Source of the DNA: Candidatus Thorarchaeota archaeon MP11T_1
GTDB taxonomy: Archaea > Asgardarchaeota > Thorarchaeia > Thorarchaeales > Thorarchaeaceae
Assembly: GCA_002825515.1 (NCBI GenBank)
Contig: PJET01000006.1
Span: 1-59,127, forward strand
Length of the DNA stretch: 59,127 bases
Direction: 5' to 3'
In this document: positions 16,473-24,574 of the stretch, piece after piece
Numbering within the stretch: the stretch's first letter is position 1
Layout: each line of letters starts with the position of its first letter
Made by a program: the position numbers and the translations under genes
Notes under the pieces: model-generated
Databases searched by the model: none
Seen by the model: the letters and a program-made list of their open reading frames with translations, nothing else
Told to the model about the DNA's origin: nothing

Positions 16473-17582
16473 TCAACGCCGAGAACCATGATCTCCAGAG
16501 GGCATGCGTGATGTTATCGATGACACCACACTCTCAAGTCGTTTTTCAATCTCGTTACGGTCCGCTATAAATGTGCATATCTCTGAGGTTTTACCTGCCT
16601 GATCGGTTAGTATTTGTGTCATCGTCAACCAATCAACTGTTTTAGGAGCCTCTAAATCAAGGATAGTCAATGAAGTTCCTGATACGACCCTTGCTTTCGG
16701 AAAAGTGCTTGCTTGAGCATGAAGCACCCGAGAGAGAGGAGATTTTTCTGATTCTGTTTTAATGCTCACTATGAGCTTCTGTGAAAGTCCAATATTTTGC
16801 ATATCTACATAAGGAATGGACACGTTGCTTCGCATTTTAGCGATCTTTCTTCGAAGTGTTCTACCTGCACTAGGCTTGATTTCCAGATTGGAAAATCTGT
16901 CTGCTAGTTCGGTAGCAGTCACATAATAATTTGATTCTATTGCGGCCGCTGTTATCAGGTCTTCTACCGAGAGTGTATCACCTTTACTTTGCTCCACTGT
17001 TCCCACCGAGGGTAAAATATCAACGTAGTCTTTTGCCGCATCAATAGTTGCAAGAAGTCTGAAATCATTACTAAATGACCAATTTATGCCATTGAAAAGG
17101 GCCAAGTTCATATGATGAGAGATGCTTAGTGCTTCATTAATTTCGATGTCTAGCTTATAGGGTCTTTTTCTGAATCGCTCAACCTGCTTATGAAACCAAG
17201 AATATCTATCATCAACTGGGAGAATCGCTTCAAAATATATCATGTCTTCTAAAGTCGATGCCATCATCGATTTAGTAAGTCTAGTCACGAGAGAGTTAGA
17301 TTGTAACCATCGTGAGAATTTTGTTAGCACATCAGACATTTGCGAAGTCTGAGCCCATCCAAATAACAGACGAAGACCAATGCGACCGTAGTCAACATTC
17401 CCACGTATAGCTAACCCATGTTCATGTTCAAGTTTAGTCCACAGCTGGTTTATAGCGGATCGTGTCACATCTAATTCACGAGCCAGGGTAGATTGCCTCA
17501 TCGATGGCGCAATTGCTAGTCTATTCAGCAATCGTAGTTCGCTTCTACCGAGAGACTTCGATATTGTCAAAAGAATACCCAC
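16473..17582 (-). CDS. winged-helix transcription regulator
   Basis: 369 residues. An N-terminal HTH (about 12-60) reads LGRSELRLLNRLAIAPSMRQ, STLARELDVTRSAINQLWTK, LEHEHGL, a clear winged helix of the MarR/Lrp kind. The middle and C-terminal parts contain a second HTH-like stretch (LADRFSNLEIKPSAGRTLRRKIAKM, around 230) and Lrp-like beta strands. It has the same overall plan as the 487-residue protein encoded next to it, though the two differ in length. They may be paralogues acting as a pair. GTG start. The intergenic region toward 17.86 kb holds two CCAATT copies (17591, 17623) that may be part of its control site. Confidence 0.7.
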   Translation of the reverse strand: MGILLTISKSLGRSELRLLNRLAIAPSMRQSTLARELDVTRSAINQLWTKLEHEHGLAIRGNVDYGRIGLRLLFGWAQTSQMSDVLTKFSRWLQSNSLVTRLTKSMMASTLEDMIYFEAILPVDDRYSWFHKQVERFRKRPYKLDIEINEALSISHHMNLALFNGINWSFSNDFRLLATIDAAKDYVDILPSVGTVEQSKGDTLSVEDLITAAAIESNYYVTATELADRFSNLEIKPSAGRTLRRKIAKMRSNVSIPYVDMQNIGLSQKLIVSIKTESEKSPLSRVLHAQASTFPKARVVSGTSLTILDLEAPKTVDWLTMTQILTDQAGKTSEICTFIADRNEIEKRLESVVSSITSRMPSGDHGSRR

Positions 17583-17861
17583 GTAATATGGCCAATTGTT
17601 TAGTTATGAATGTGACGTTAGTCCAATTTGTATCAATACACAACCGATTTGGTCAGTTTTTTAGATGGAATTCTTAAGATATGCCCGAAAATAGCGCTAA
17701 GAGGCTTACTAGAAGTAGTTCTAGGTCCAGCACTCCCTTATTATACCAGTTTCCTAATCTCTTCCTTGGATTCACACTGCAGACTGAGCTCAGAAGTTAG
17801 GTAACACTGACTATGTCAGTCGTATCTATCTTCCTAGTTAGTCTAAGGTAGGCGGCCAGCT
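17583..17861. promoter_or_regulatory. divergent intergenic region with hairpin
   Basis: A region of 279 bases without a gene, between the twin regulators (minus) and the small-ORF stretch (plus). It holds a perfect ACTGAC-TAT-GTCAGT hairpin (17806-17820), a CTGAGCTCAG palindrome (around 17783-17792), and two CCAATT words. Promoters for both directions are expected here. I see no convincing long TATA box on the plus side. Confidence 0.35.
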
Positions 17862-17954
17862 ATGAACATGAAAAAAATCGGCCGCATTGGCCAAAGAGTA
17901 GCAAGTGGATCCGCCATATCAACTACCAGCGACGAAGGAGGTGAAGACGATTAG
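17862..17954 (+). CDS. putative micro-ORF 1 (30 residues)
   Basis: The reading frame starts ATGAACATGAAAAAAATC behind AAGGTAGGCGG and encodes a peptide with a basic first half (MNMKKIGRIGQRVASG) and an acidic end (SDEGGEDD). The sharp basic-then-acidic pattern and a possible ribosome-binding site are the only support. The frame overlaps the next small frame. It may be a chance ORF in a hairpin-rich untranslated region. Confidence 0.3.
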   Translation: MNMKKIGRIGQRVASGSAISTTSDEGGEDD

Positions 17955-18087
17955 CACTGACCGGATGAGGACTCTTTACGAGAGCATGACTAAGAATCGT
18001 GCAGCATTGGAGTTGCTATCAATCGGTGTTGTGCGCGGCATTTCTACTGTTGTGCAGCCGCCATGCGAAGATCCTAGCCCGTTCTAG
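17941..18087 (+). CDS. putative micro-ORF 2 (40-48 residues)
   Basis: Open from a GTG at 17941 or an ATG at 17965; GAAGGAGGTGA lies at 17934-17945. The peptide is helical in the first half (RTLYESMTKNRAALELLSIG) and ends VVQPPCEDPSPF, with a lone cysteine. A strong hairpin follows directly after the stop (18084-18110). No family recognised. Confidence 0.35.
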   Translation: MKTISTDRMRTLYESMTKNRAALELLSIGVVRGISTVVQPPCEDPSPF

Positions 18088-18110
18088 TCAGCATCAGGCA
18101 TGATGACTAG
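18084..18110 (+). terminator. hairpin after micro-ORF 2
   Basis: CTAGT-(CAG)-CATCA-GGCA-TGATG-ACTAG: two perfect 5-bp stems separated by a 3-base bulge, with a four-base loop. It starts at the stop codon of the small frame. No T-run follows, so it may be an mRNA-stability or attenuation element rather than a terminator. Confidence 0.35.
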
Positions 18111-18121
18111 TACATAGGTGA

Positions 18122-18199
18122 ATGATGGCAGGCACGTCAGTTGAAGTGAATCGTTGCTGGCACGGTTGGTATGGATTCTTGTCATTCTCTGCAGTGTGA
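18122..18199 (+). CDS. putative micro-ORF 3 (25 residues)
   Basis: Starts ATGATGGCAGGC with GGTGA just upstream. It encodes MMAGTSVEVNRCWHGWYG followed by a short hydrophobic end, rich in aromatics with one cysteine. No homologous family is known to me. Supported only by the possible ribosome-binding site and by the series of similar frames around it. Confidence 0.25.
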   Translation: MMAGTSVEVNRCWHGWYGFLSFSAV

Positions 18200-18233
18200 G
18201 AGTCAAAAAAAGAGAATCTACATCGAAGGAGAA

Positions 18234-18293
18234 TTGGAACCCGGGATCCCCCCAAGGAAAAGAGCCCGGGAAGAATCCAAAGCCGACCTTTGA
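18234..18293 (+). CDS. putative micro-ORF 4 (19 residues)
   Basis: TTG start 4 bases after GAAGGAG. It encodes a short basic peptide, MEPGIPPRKRAREESKADL. Two CCCGGG words (18241-18246 and 18265-18270) inside it can pair into a hairpin. The small size and TTG start make chance a real possibility. Confidence 0.22.
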   Translation: MEPGIPPRKRAREESKADL

Positions 18294-18307
18294 GATAGAA
18301 GAGAACT

Positions 18308-18376
18308 ATGAAGTATTCGAGGAGAGAAAAAATGAGTGCACCAGGACATATAGCGGAAGTACCTGAACCATGGTAA
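18308..18376 (+). CDS. putative micro-ORF 5 (22 residues)
   Basis: Encodes MKYSRREKMSAPGHIAEVPE followed by PW. An inner ATG at 18332 sits behind CGAGGAG, giving a 14-residue form. Proline-rich end with a terminal tryptophan. No recognised family; listed because it continues the run of small frames on this strand. Confidence 0.25.
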   Translation: MKYSRREKMSAPGHIAEVPEPW

Positions 18377-18424
18377 AAGATGAACAAAATTGCGGATAAA
18401 CCGTGATGGAGGAAAAGAAGAAAA

Positions 18425-18676
18425 ATGATACGAACACAAAAGATCGATCCAATATTCGGAGACATCTCCACGCCCGAGAATGGACGTGAGGTGGACCCAT
18501 TCACTGATTCAGAAACTATCAGACTCATTGCAGTAAACCTTGAGTTGGCTGTTAGAAACTTGATCAGTGCAAATGCTCCACCAGAGAGTCTTGTGGTTAC
18601 AGCGGACATCGGCACACAGAAAATCATGGCCATCCCAACTGCGGACGGCGACATTAAGGTGCTATTGTTCGAATAG
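18425..18676 (+). CDS. hypothetical protein, 83 residues
   Basis: The best gene candidate of the small-ORF stretch. It has an ATG behind GGAGGAAAAG and a protein-like sequence: an acidic start (KIDPIFGDISTPENGREVDP), an amphipathic helix (ETIRLIAVNLELAVRNLIS), and a beta pair (ESLVVTADIGTQKIMAIPT, then DGDIKVLLFE). No cysteines and no membrane span. It resembles no family I can name. A GC-rich hairpin follows the stop (18697-18719). It lies 270 bases upstream of the MFS gene on the same strand. Codon use is more GC-rich than the neighbours, a possible sign of recent origin or transfer. Confidence 0.55.
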   Translation: MIRTQKIDPIFGDISTPENGREVDPFTDSETIRLIAVNLELAVRNLISANAPPESLVVTADIGTQKIMAIPTADGDIKVLLFE

Positions 18677-18696
18677 TAGCCACGGTGAATGCAATG

Positions 18697-18719
18697 GACC
18701 CGGCGTATTTCCGGGGTCC
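18697..18719 (+). terminator. GC-rich hairpin after the 83-residue gene
   Basis: GGACCCGG-cgtattt-CCGGGGTCC forms 8 base pairs with one bulged G, 20 bases after the stop codon. A second perfect stem TGAGGC/GCCTCA follows at 18767-18787. No strong T-run follows either, so termination is likely but not certain. A 22-codon frame (18694-18762) runs through the first hairpin and is probably not a gene. Confidence 0.45.
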
Positions 18720-18943
18720 TAAAAGGTATCCCGGAGTAGTACAACCAGTACAGTATGTATGAAAAGTGAGGCGTCTATATAGCCTCAGTCAGTACATTCA
18801 CTTGTTCTTACGCCGTTCATATTGAATCCGAGTCTAGTTTCGGAGGGGTCCCAATTGGAACGGCAGTACACATTTCAACCAGTTTGGAGAAAGGAGAATA
18901 GTGAAGCTCATCCAACATTCTGAGAGAAAGGAGCGAACATGAC

Positions 18944-20434
18944 TTGGATGATGGACCCACTAAGATTGAAACGGATCTTCTTGTTTGGGAGGAATTGATA
19001 GAATCTGAGAGGGAGAGAGAAGAGAGAGAAAGGCGCGATAAAATCAAAGACGAAAAGGAAAGACTCAATGAAATCAAAGTAAAACTCGATAAAATTAAAG
19101 TACGACTCGATGCAATCAAGGAAAGTCCTAGTTTGACAGAGTCGTTACGTACGATATTTTCATGGCGCAATTACTCAGTGTATCTTACGACCTCGTGGTT
19201 ATTCACAGCATTCAGCTATATGGGGGCTTTCTTCAATCTCTATCTGCGCCAAGAATTGGATTGGGAATATATGATAATTGGTAGTGTGTTGTCATTCGCA
19301 AATGCGATTTCTGCAATCTCACGCTTGGTTGGGGGGTATATTGGGGATGTATCCAACAGAAAACATCTCTCTGTAGTTGCCATGTTCATGATGGCAGTAT
19401 ATAATCTGATAATGGGTATCTCTGTCGAATTTACTTGGATCATTATTGCACTCTTGTTCTTCTCGACTATGGAGATTTTCAAAGGTGGATCGACTGCGTA
19501 TATAATGGACAACATCCCTAAGAGGCATGGTGGACTGGGGATATCGCTGTTTAGTGCTGGAAGAGTCTTTGGTGTAGTTACTCTTGGTGTTTTTGTTATA
19601 CTTACTCCACTAATTGGATTTGGTCCAAGTCTGCGTTTGATGTTCTTGATAGGAGGTCTGTTTCTGATTTTTGGAACAATCGCAAGAGCTTTTCTTCTTG
19701 AGGGAAAGACCCCAGAAACAAAACGAGAAGGTGTATCACTCTTCAGGGCGTTTATACAAGACAATACAAGAGCTGCTCGAATACTCTTCAAAGTGGTACC
19801 TGGAATGGTTGCCATTGTCGTTATAGACTCAATAAGTGATTCGCTGTTCAAATTTGGTGCTTACATCTATATCTATGAAGTGGTGGATATTGAGGTGCCT
19901 GGTTTGATTCTAATGACCATAATCTCAATCATAGTATCAGTACCGGTGCTACTAGGCACTGGAAGAATGTCTGATAGACGAGGTGAGAGGAATACTGCAT
20001 TAGTTGTGTACAGCTTTATGCCAATCAGTGCACTGTTCTTGATCATAGCACCCATATTCCCCTATTGGGTACCGGAGGCGGTATACAACCAAGCAGAGTC
20101 AATTCTTACTGGACTGGGAGCTGTTTTTTCAACACCATTTCTAGCAATACTGCTGAAATCAGTCAATGATGCTGTCTGGTATCTCTTGCTATTGACCATT
20201 ATCCAGAAAAACCTCCCAAAACAAGACACAGCAAAAATCCTTAGTGTGTTTTGGTTTCTTGTTTATCTATTCTCATCAATTGGTCCATCAATTGGAGGAT
20301 TTGTATTCCAGAATTTCTATCTGGGTAGCCTGTTCGTAATCATGTTCTTGCTAAACATCGTTATCCTAGGATGGATTGCAAGTCAAGGTCTTGTTAAAAG
20401 TCAGGAAACTGCAAGGACTGTTCAAAATGGATAA
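18944..20434 (+). CDS. MFS transporter with charged N-terminal helix
   Basis: 496 residues. A highly charged, heptad-like cytosolic helix of about 60 residues (ESEREREERERRDKIKDE, then EIKVKLDKIKVRLDAIKE) precedes a major-facilitator core of about 12 membrane spans. The typical loop GGYIGDVSNRKH lies between TM2 and TM3, and GTGRMSDRRGERN in the second half. The transported substrate is unknown; the loops resemble drug or metabolite exporters. The TTG start is chosen because AAGGAG lies 10 bases upstream and no other start codon exists before an upstream stop. The extra helix is unusual for the family and could mediate dimerisation or partner binding. Confidence 0.85.
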   Translation: MDDGPTKIETDLLVWEELIESEREREERERRDKIKDEKERLNEIKVKLDKIKVRLDAIKESPSLTESLRTIFSWRNYSVYLTTSWLFTAFSYMGAFFNLYLRQELDWEYMIIGSVLSFANAISAISRLVGGYIGDVSNRKHLSVVAMFMMAVYNLIMGISVEFTWIIIALLFFSTMEIFKGGSTAYIMDNIPKRHGGLGISLFSAGRVFGVVTLGVFVILTPLIGFGPSLRLMFLIGGLFLIFGTIARAFLLEGKTPETKREGVSLFRAFIQDNTRAARILFKVVPGMVAIVVIDSISDSLFKFGAYIYIYEVVDIEVPGLILMTIISIIVSVPVLLGTGRMSDRRGERNTALVVYSFMPISALFLIIAPIFPYWVPEAVYNQAESILTGLGAVFSTPFLAILLKSVNDAVWYLLLLTIIQKNLPKQDTAKILSVFWFLVYLFSSIGPSIGGFVFQNFYLGSLFVIMFLLNIVILGWIASQGLVKSQETARTVQNG

Positions 20435-20473
20435 ACAAAACTTCACATTAGATTTAGACAGAGAGTGGGAAAG

Positions 20474-21118
20474 ATGGATTTGAGGAGAAAAGCAGTGAAG
20501 ATAGTAAGCATCTTGGACAAAACCTATCCTGATGCTCCACCAACATATCTGAACTATCAGAGTCCTTTTGAGATGTTGATAGTAACGATTCTATCAGCAC
20601 GTGCCACTGATGCTGGAGTGAATAAGATATCTCCAACTCTTTTCGAAAGATATCCAACTCCCAAGAAACTAGCAGAAGCCAATCTTGATGAAGTTAGCGA
20701 AATTATCCGTCCTTGTGGAGCCTATAACAAAAAGGCGGGATACATCACTGAAACATCCCGTCTACTAGTCGAGAAGTTTGATGGCAAAGTACCTAACACA
20801 ATGAAGGACTTAATCTCATTCCCAGGTGTCAGTAGAAAGACTGCAAACGTTGTTTTGTCAGTTGTATTTGGGATCAGTGAGGGAATTGTAGTCGATACGC
20901 ATGTCATGCGTGTGACTCTTCGACTCGGTTTAAGTGATCATGAGAATAAACCAGAGAAAATCGAGAAAGACATGATGGAATTACTTCCAAACGAGTTATG
21001 GAGTGATTACGCTCGATTAATAGGTGCTCATGGAAGACAGACTTGCAAATCACGACGACCAAGTTGCAGTTTGTGCACACTCAACAAGCTTTGTCCATCT
21101 GCAGAGTTTGATGGATGA
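20474..21118 (+). CDS. nth: endonuclease III
   Basis: About 214 residues of the HhH-GPD family. It has the helix-hairpin-helix FPGVSRKTANVV with the catalytic lysine, VVDTHVMRV with the catalytic aspartate, and a C-terminal 4Fe-4S loop C-x6-C-x2-C-x5-C (CKSRRPSC, SLC, TLNKLC). It removes oxidised pyrimidines and cuts the abasic site. LSARATD replaces the usual LSAQTTD. Together with the glycosylase at 11.75 kb the window carries two distinct HhH-GPD enzymes. It starts at an ATG; an in-frame GTG at 20465 is the alternative. Confidence 0.93.
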   Translation: MDLRRKAVKIVSILDKTYPDAPPTYLNYQSPFEMLIVTILSARATDAGVNKISPTLFERYPTPKKLAEANLDEVSEIIRPCGAYNKKAGYITETSRLLVEKFDGKVPNTMKDLISFPGVSRKTANVVLSVVFGISEGIVVDTHVMRVTLRLGLSDHENKPEKIEKDMMELLPNELWSDYARLIGAHGRQTCKSRRPSCSLCTLNKLCPSAEFDG

Positions 21119-21204
21119 CAGGTTGAAAGCGATGTCTAGGAAACGACTTATCTAGGTTCCCAATTCACTCAAGAATACACAACTTTGACAGGTGAAGTCA
21201 TTCA

Positions 21205-22500
21205 ATGCTAGACATCCGATTCATTCGAGACAATATTGACCTGATCCAAGATAATCTGAAGCGTCGGCGTGATGATAAGAAATTGAAGGAGTTTGACAAT
21301 CTCCTCAGGCTCGATGAAAAAGTAAGAGAACTGAAGAGGGAAATACAAGACCTCAGAACTCAGCGTAATAGGCTCTCAAGAGAGATTGGTGAATTAAAGA
21401 AATCTGGAAAAGATGACTCGAAACTTGTCAAAAAAGTGAGTGCAGTAAACAAACAAATCAGTAAAGTTGAAGCAGAAACAGACAAGACTGAGATAAAGCT
21501 CAGACAAATACAGATGAGCATTCCTAATCTTCTTCATGAGAGTGTACCCTATGGCAAGGACGAGGAAGATAATGAAGTAGTCAAAGAATGGGGTGGTAGA
21601 CCAGAATTTGAGTTTGAATATCAGAGCCATGTAGACTTACTTGATTCACTAGATATTGGGGATATTCCTCGGGCTGCAAGACTTGCAGGCTCAAGGTTCT
21701 ACTATTTGAAAAATGAACTGGTCTTGCTTGATATTGCAATGCAACAAATGGCGCTTGAAATGCTGATTAAGCTTGGATATAGTCCGATATATCCACCATT
21801 TATGATGCGCCGTGAACCGTATGAGGGTGTGACAGACCTTGCAGATTTTGAGAATGTGATGTACAAAATTGAGGGAGAGGATCTTTATCTAATTGCGACC
21901 TCCGAGCACCCAATGGCAGGAATGTATATGGGAGAGATATTTGAACCAACAGACCTCCCTCTCAAACTCGCAGGGGTAAGTGCCTGTTTCAGAAAGGAGG
22001 CAGGTTCGCATGGAAAGGACACCAAAGGAATCTTCAGGGTGCACCAATTCAACAAGGTTGAGCAATTTGTGTTTAGTCTACCAGAAGAATCATGGGCGAT
22101 TCATGAGGAACTCATCAAGAACGAGGAGGACTTTATCCAGGCATTGAAATTACCATATCGTGTTGTGAATGTGTGCACGGGTGATATTGGTATAGTGGCT
22201 GCAAAAAAGTATGATCTTGAGTTCTGGTTTCCGGGACAACAAATGTACAGAGAAGGTGGTTCTTGTAGTAACTGCACAGCCTATCAGGCGACTAGGCTAA
22301 ATATCAAGTATCGACTGAAGAAAGGCGGCACGGAAAAGGCATACCTTCACACGCTAAACAGTACTATGATGGCAAATCCACGAACAATGGTGGCAATAAT
22401 CGAAAATTATCAAAAAGAGGATGGAAGTGTAGAGATACCAAAAGCGCTGCAAAAGTATCTTCCATCAGGACTCAAAGAGATAGTACCTCAGAAGAAATGA
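21205..22500 (+). CDS. serS: seryl-tRNA synthetase
   Basis: 431 residues with the common (bacterial/eukaryotic-like) SerRS plan. An N-terminal tRNA-binding coiled coil (about 20-110) starts MLDIRFIRDNIDLIQDNLK. The class II core follows: FRKEAGSHGKDTKGIFRVHQF (motif 2) and the C-terminal ANPRTMVAIIENYQ motif 3 segment. TSEHPMAG replaces TAEVP in the serine-binding loop. It is not the rare methanogenic SerRS. It charges tRNA-Ser, and tRNA-Sec where present. A single-gene unit with AGGTGA upstream. Confidence 0.95.
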   Translation: MLDIRFIRDNIDLIQDNLKRRRDDKKLKEFDNLLRLDEKVRELKREIQDLRTQRNRLSREIGELKKSGKDDSKLVKKVSAVNKQISKVEAETDKTEIKLRQIQMSIPNLLHESVPYGKDEEDNEVVKEWGGRPEFEFEYQSHVDLLDSLDIGDIPRAARLAGSRFYYLKNELVLLDIAMQQMALEMLIKLGYSPIYPPFMMRREPYEGVTDLADFENVMYKIEGEDLYLIATSEHPMAGMYMGEIFEPTDLPLKLAGVSACFRKEAGSHGKDTKGIFRVHQFNKVEQFVFSLPEESWAIHEELIKNEEDFIQALKLPYRVVNVCTGDIGIVAAKKYDLEFWFPGQQMYREGGSCSNCTAYQATRLNIKYRLKKGGTEKAYLHTLNSTMMANPRTMVAIIENYQKEDGSVEIPKALQKYLPSGLKEIVPQKK

Positions 22501-22538
22501 AGCCATAACGCCCATCAAGCTTAAAACGGGCTTTCGTG

Positions 22539-23030
22539 ATGCCAATTTGGGGAACAACATTGACTACTGTACAACAAACCTTTGAACAATTGGTCTCCCT
22601 TGCTATAAAGAGGGAGGAGGAAGCACATGACTTCTACATAAAGGCTGCAGAGGATGCAGAGCTGAAAGCATCTGCAAAATTGCTCAAGGACCTTGCGAGT
22701 CAAGAGATCATCCATAAGAAAAAGCTGCAAGGAGCACTCAAGGAAGGAGTCTGTGAAACTTTTACTTGCAGTACTGTTGCAGAGGTGGAGAAATTGGATT
22801 TGAATCAGTATCTTGTTGATATTCCACTCAAACCTTCATCATCGCCACAGGATATTCTGATTGTAGCAATCAAGAGAGAGGCTGCTGCAAACAGCTTCTA
22901 CAGGGCACTTTCTGAGCTAACAGGTAATTCAGCCCACAGGATGGTCTTTGAAACTTTGGCAAAAGAAGAAGATATTCACAAAACTAGACTACAGAACATG
23001 TATGATGACATATTCCAACCAGATATGTGA
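22539..23030 (+). CDS. rubrerythrin-like diiron protein without rubredoxin domain
   Basis: About 163 residues. A four-helix ferritin-like domain with two E-x-x-H type sites: KREEEAHDFY...SQEIIHKK in the first half and KREAAANSFYRALSEL...LAKEEDIHKTRL in the second. This is the iron-binding pattern of rubrerythrins. The C-terminal rubredoxin domain of classical rubrerythrin is missing. Likely peroxide reduction or iron handling in an anaerobe. The start is uncertain: ATG at 22539, or a TTG at 22560 that would fit the usual family start. Convergent with the next gene. Confidence 0.8.
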   Translation: MPIWGTTLTTVQQTFEQLVSLAIKREEEAHDFYIKAAEDAELKASAKLLKDLASQEIIHKKKLQGALKEGVCETFTCSTVAEVEKLDLNQYLVDIPLKPSSSPQDILIVAIKREAAANSFYRALSELTGNSAHRMVFETLAKEEDIHKTRLQNMYDDIFQPDM

Positions 23031-23069
23031 CAGTGCTTTTTGAAAGCCCCCCCATATATTATTTGGCGA

Positions 23070-24350
23070 TTACTTGTTGTGCAATTTTTGTGCGGCTATG
23101 AATGTCAGACCACGTTTAGTTAATTCCTCTGCTGTACGATTCAATGCATGATGTTTGTCAAGATAGTTCTGCGTTAGGAGAGGCATATCGCCTTGTTCCT
23201 CTATCTCGTTCTTTTGTCGGAAATAATCAAGAATGTCGCTAGGATGTGTGCGTTTTGCATCAATCTCAGGAACTCCACCTTCATGTTTTGCGCTGATGTT
23301 CTTGACATGGTCTGCAATATCAAGAAGCTCTGGGAGTCGGTCATACGGTTGTCGAACAATACTCCTGTAGGTTTCAGTGATATGGTGTTCCAATCTAACA
23401 ACATCTTCGAATCCAAAGTCTTCTCGAATATATGCTGCAAGCTCTAAGGTTCTGTTGTCTACACTGTTTGAAAGATTAAATCCGATCAGAGGACTTGTTC
23501 CATCTTCTCTACTAAAGAGCTTAGCAGTCATTAAAGTCCATAGACAGGCATAGGGATTATCATTTCCTACAAAAACGGATATCTTGAATTCCATATCTAT
23601 GCCAAGTTTGTGCATCATGTAACCTACTAGAATGCTTCCAGGATTAATATTGAGTACCTGTTTCACACCGTATTTTGTATAGTAGTTCAGATACTCATCT
23701 GCCCACTTCAGTGGAAAGTCATTGGGCATCCCAACTCCACCAAAATAACCTGTGATGGTATCAGGACCTCCAAGATGAACATTCACTGGAGCACCATCTG
23801 GACCTGGGTAAGTACCTTTGCTATCTAGTGTTTCAACATAAGAGGCACCAACAATTTGCATACCTGCTGCAAACGCTATGACTTGGTCATCTGCAGTCTG
23901 TTCGGCCATATTCCTAACTCGGATAAATCTACCAGGCATGAGCTCCTGTTTCTCTATCGCCTGCTTGGCTTCTTCAATGAGCCATGGGAAGTATTGACAC
24001 GCACTTATTTCTAGAGTGACTGCAAAGCTGTCATCAAATTTCATACTGTCAGCTTTCTGTCCAAGGATTTTGCGTCGATAGGCAGGAATTGAGATGAAAG
24101 CATGGTCATCACGCTGTTCCTGTAACCAAGTGAGATCTTTTACAAGTGTGGAATCCTTTGCTTCGAGCTGAGCAAGAAGGTTCTCAAGGCGTCTTGCCTT
24201 CTCAGCCTTCTTGTTAATTTCGTCCACTCCACCATATTTCTCAATCACGTCAACAAGTCCACTGATGAGGGGATTATCTTCTCGCGTAAGAAAACTATTG
24301 ACTTCTTCAATTCGCTTTGGATTGATTCTCAGAGTTTTTCTATCAGTCAT
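23070..24350 (-). CDS. conserved-looking protein of unknown function, 426 residues
   Basis: I do not recognise a family. The N-terminal 80 residues are charged helices (KKAEKARRLENLLAQLEAKD). The larger C-terminal part (about 105-400) looks like a soluble alpha/beta enzyme. Conspicuous stretches are DGAPVNVHLGGPDTITGYFG, NPGSILVGYMMHKLGIDMEF, LIGFNLSNSVDNRT, VRLEHHITETYRSI and SAKHEGGVPEIDAKRTHP. Histidines and acids in the last two (EHHITET, KHEGGVPEID) could bind metal or substrate. No signal peptide or membrane spans. It is transcribed alone, convergent with the rubrerythrin gene. Confidence 0.7.
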   Translation of the reverse strand: MTDRKTLRINPKRIEEVNSFLTREDNPLISGLVDVIEKYGGVDEINKKAEKARRLENLLAQLEAKDSTLVKDLTWLQEQRDDHAFISIPAYRRKILGQKADSMKFDDSFAVTLEISACQYFPWLIEEAKQAIEKQELMPGRFIRVRNMAEQTADDQVIAFAAGMQIVGASYVETLDSKGTYPGPDGAPVNVHLGGPDTITGYFGGVGMPNDFPLKWADEYLNYYTKYGVKQVLNINPGSILVGYMMHKLGIDMEFKISVFVGNDNPYACLWTLMTAKLFSREDGTSPLIGFNLSNSVDNRTLELAAYIREDFGFEDVVRLEHHITETYRSIVRQPYDRLPELLDIADHVKNISAKHEGGVPEIDAKRTHPSDILDYFRQKNEIEEQGDMPLLTQNYLDKHHALNRTAEELTKRGLTFIAAQKLHNK

Positions 24351-24574
24351 GCCTTGACCTTCCTGCCATGATTATGTTGAAATGACCCTATCTGAGCCAT
24401 ATTACTAAAACCAGTATACTCCTAAAAAAGGGATTCTACTTCGCAAAGATTCGTTTTTGTGAATTAGGAGCTCCCATGTGTTTAATGGTAAATTCAAATG
24501 AGTCAGAAAAAATGGATAGAGTTCGTGTTATATCTCCCATTTCACAGCTTTGATGACATTCTGGTTTGTATGAA
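24351..24574. other. intergenic stretch with inverted repeat
   Basis: 224 bases between two minus-strand genes. A 7-bp inverted repeat CTCCTAA...TTAGGAG spans 24419-24470 and, read on the minus strand, ends in CCCTTTTTTAGG. It may serve as terminator for the ECF gene. No reading frame seen. Confidence 0.35.

Noticed and set aside
18099..18160. C/D box sRNA starting at ATGATGA
   Set aside because: A C box is present, but no CTGA D box follows within the usual 60 bases.
18094..18744. 216-codon minus-strand frame across the micro-ORF region
   Set aside because: Its translation is dominated by F, S and L from the antisense of purine-rich DNA, with no ribosome-binding site or family resemblance. 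The plus-strand frames have better start signals.
18694..18762. 22-codon frame MDPAYFRGPKRYPG...
   Set aside because: It runs through a GC-rich hairpin better explained as a terminator; only a weak GGTG site precedes it.
18939..18998. 19-codon frame starting at an ATG just before the MFS gene
   Set aside because: It overlaps the MFS start in another frame; the TTG start of the transporter explains the ribosome-binding site.
19240..19851. 203-codon minus-strand frame
   Set aside because: Entirely antisense to the MFS transporter core; protein composition is that of a shadow frame.
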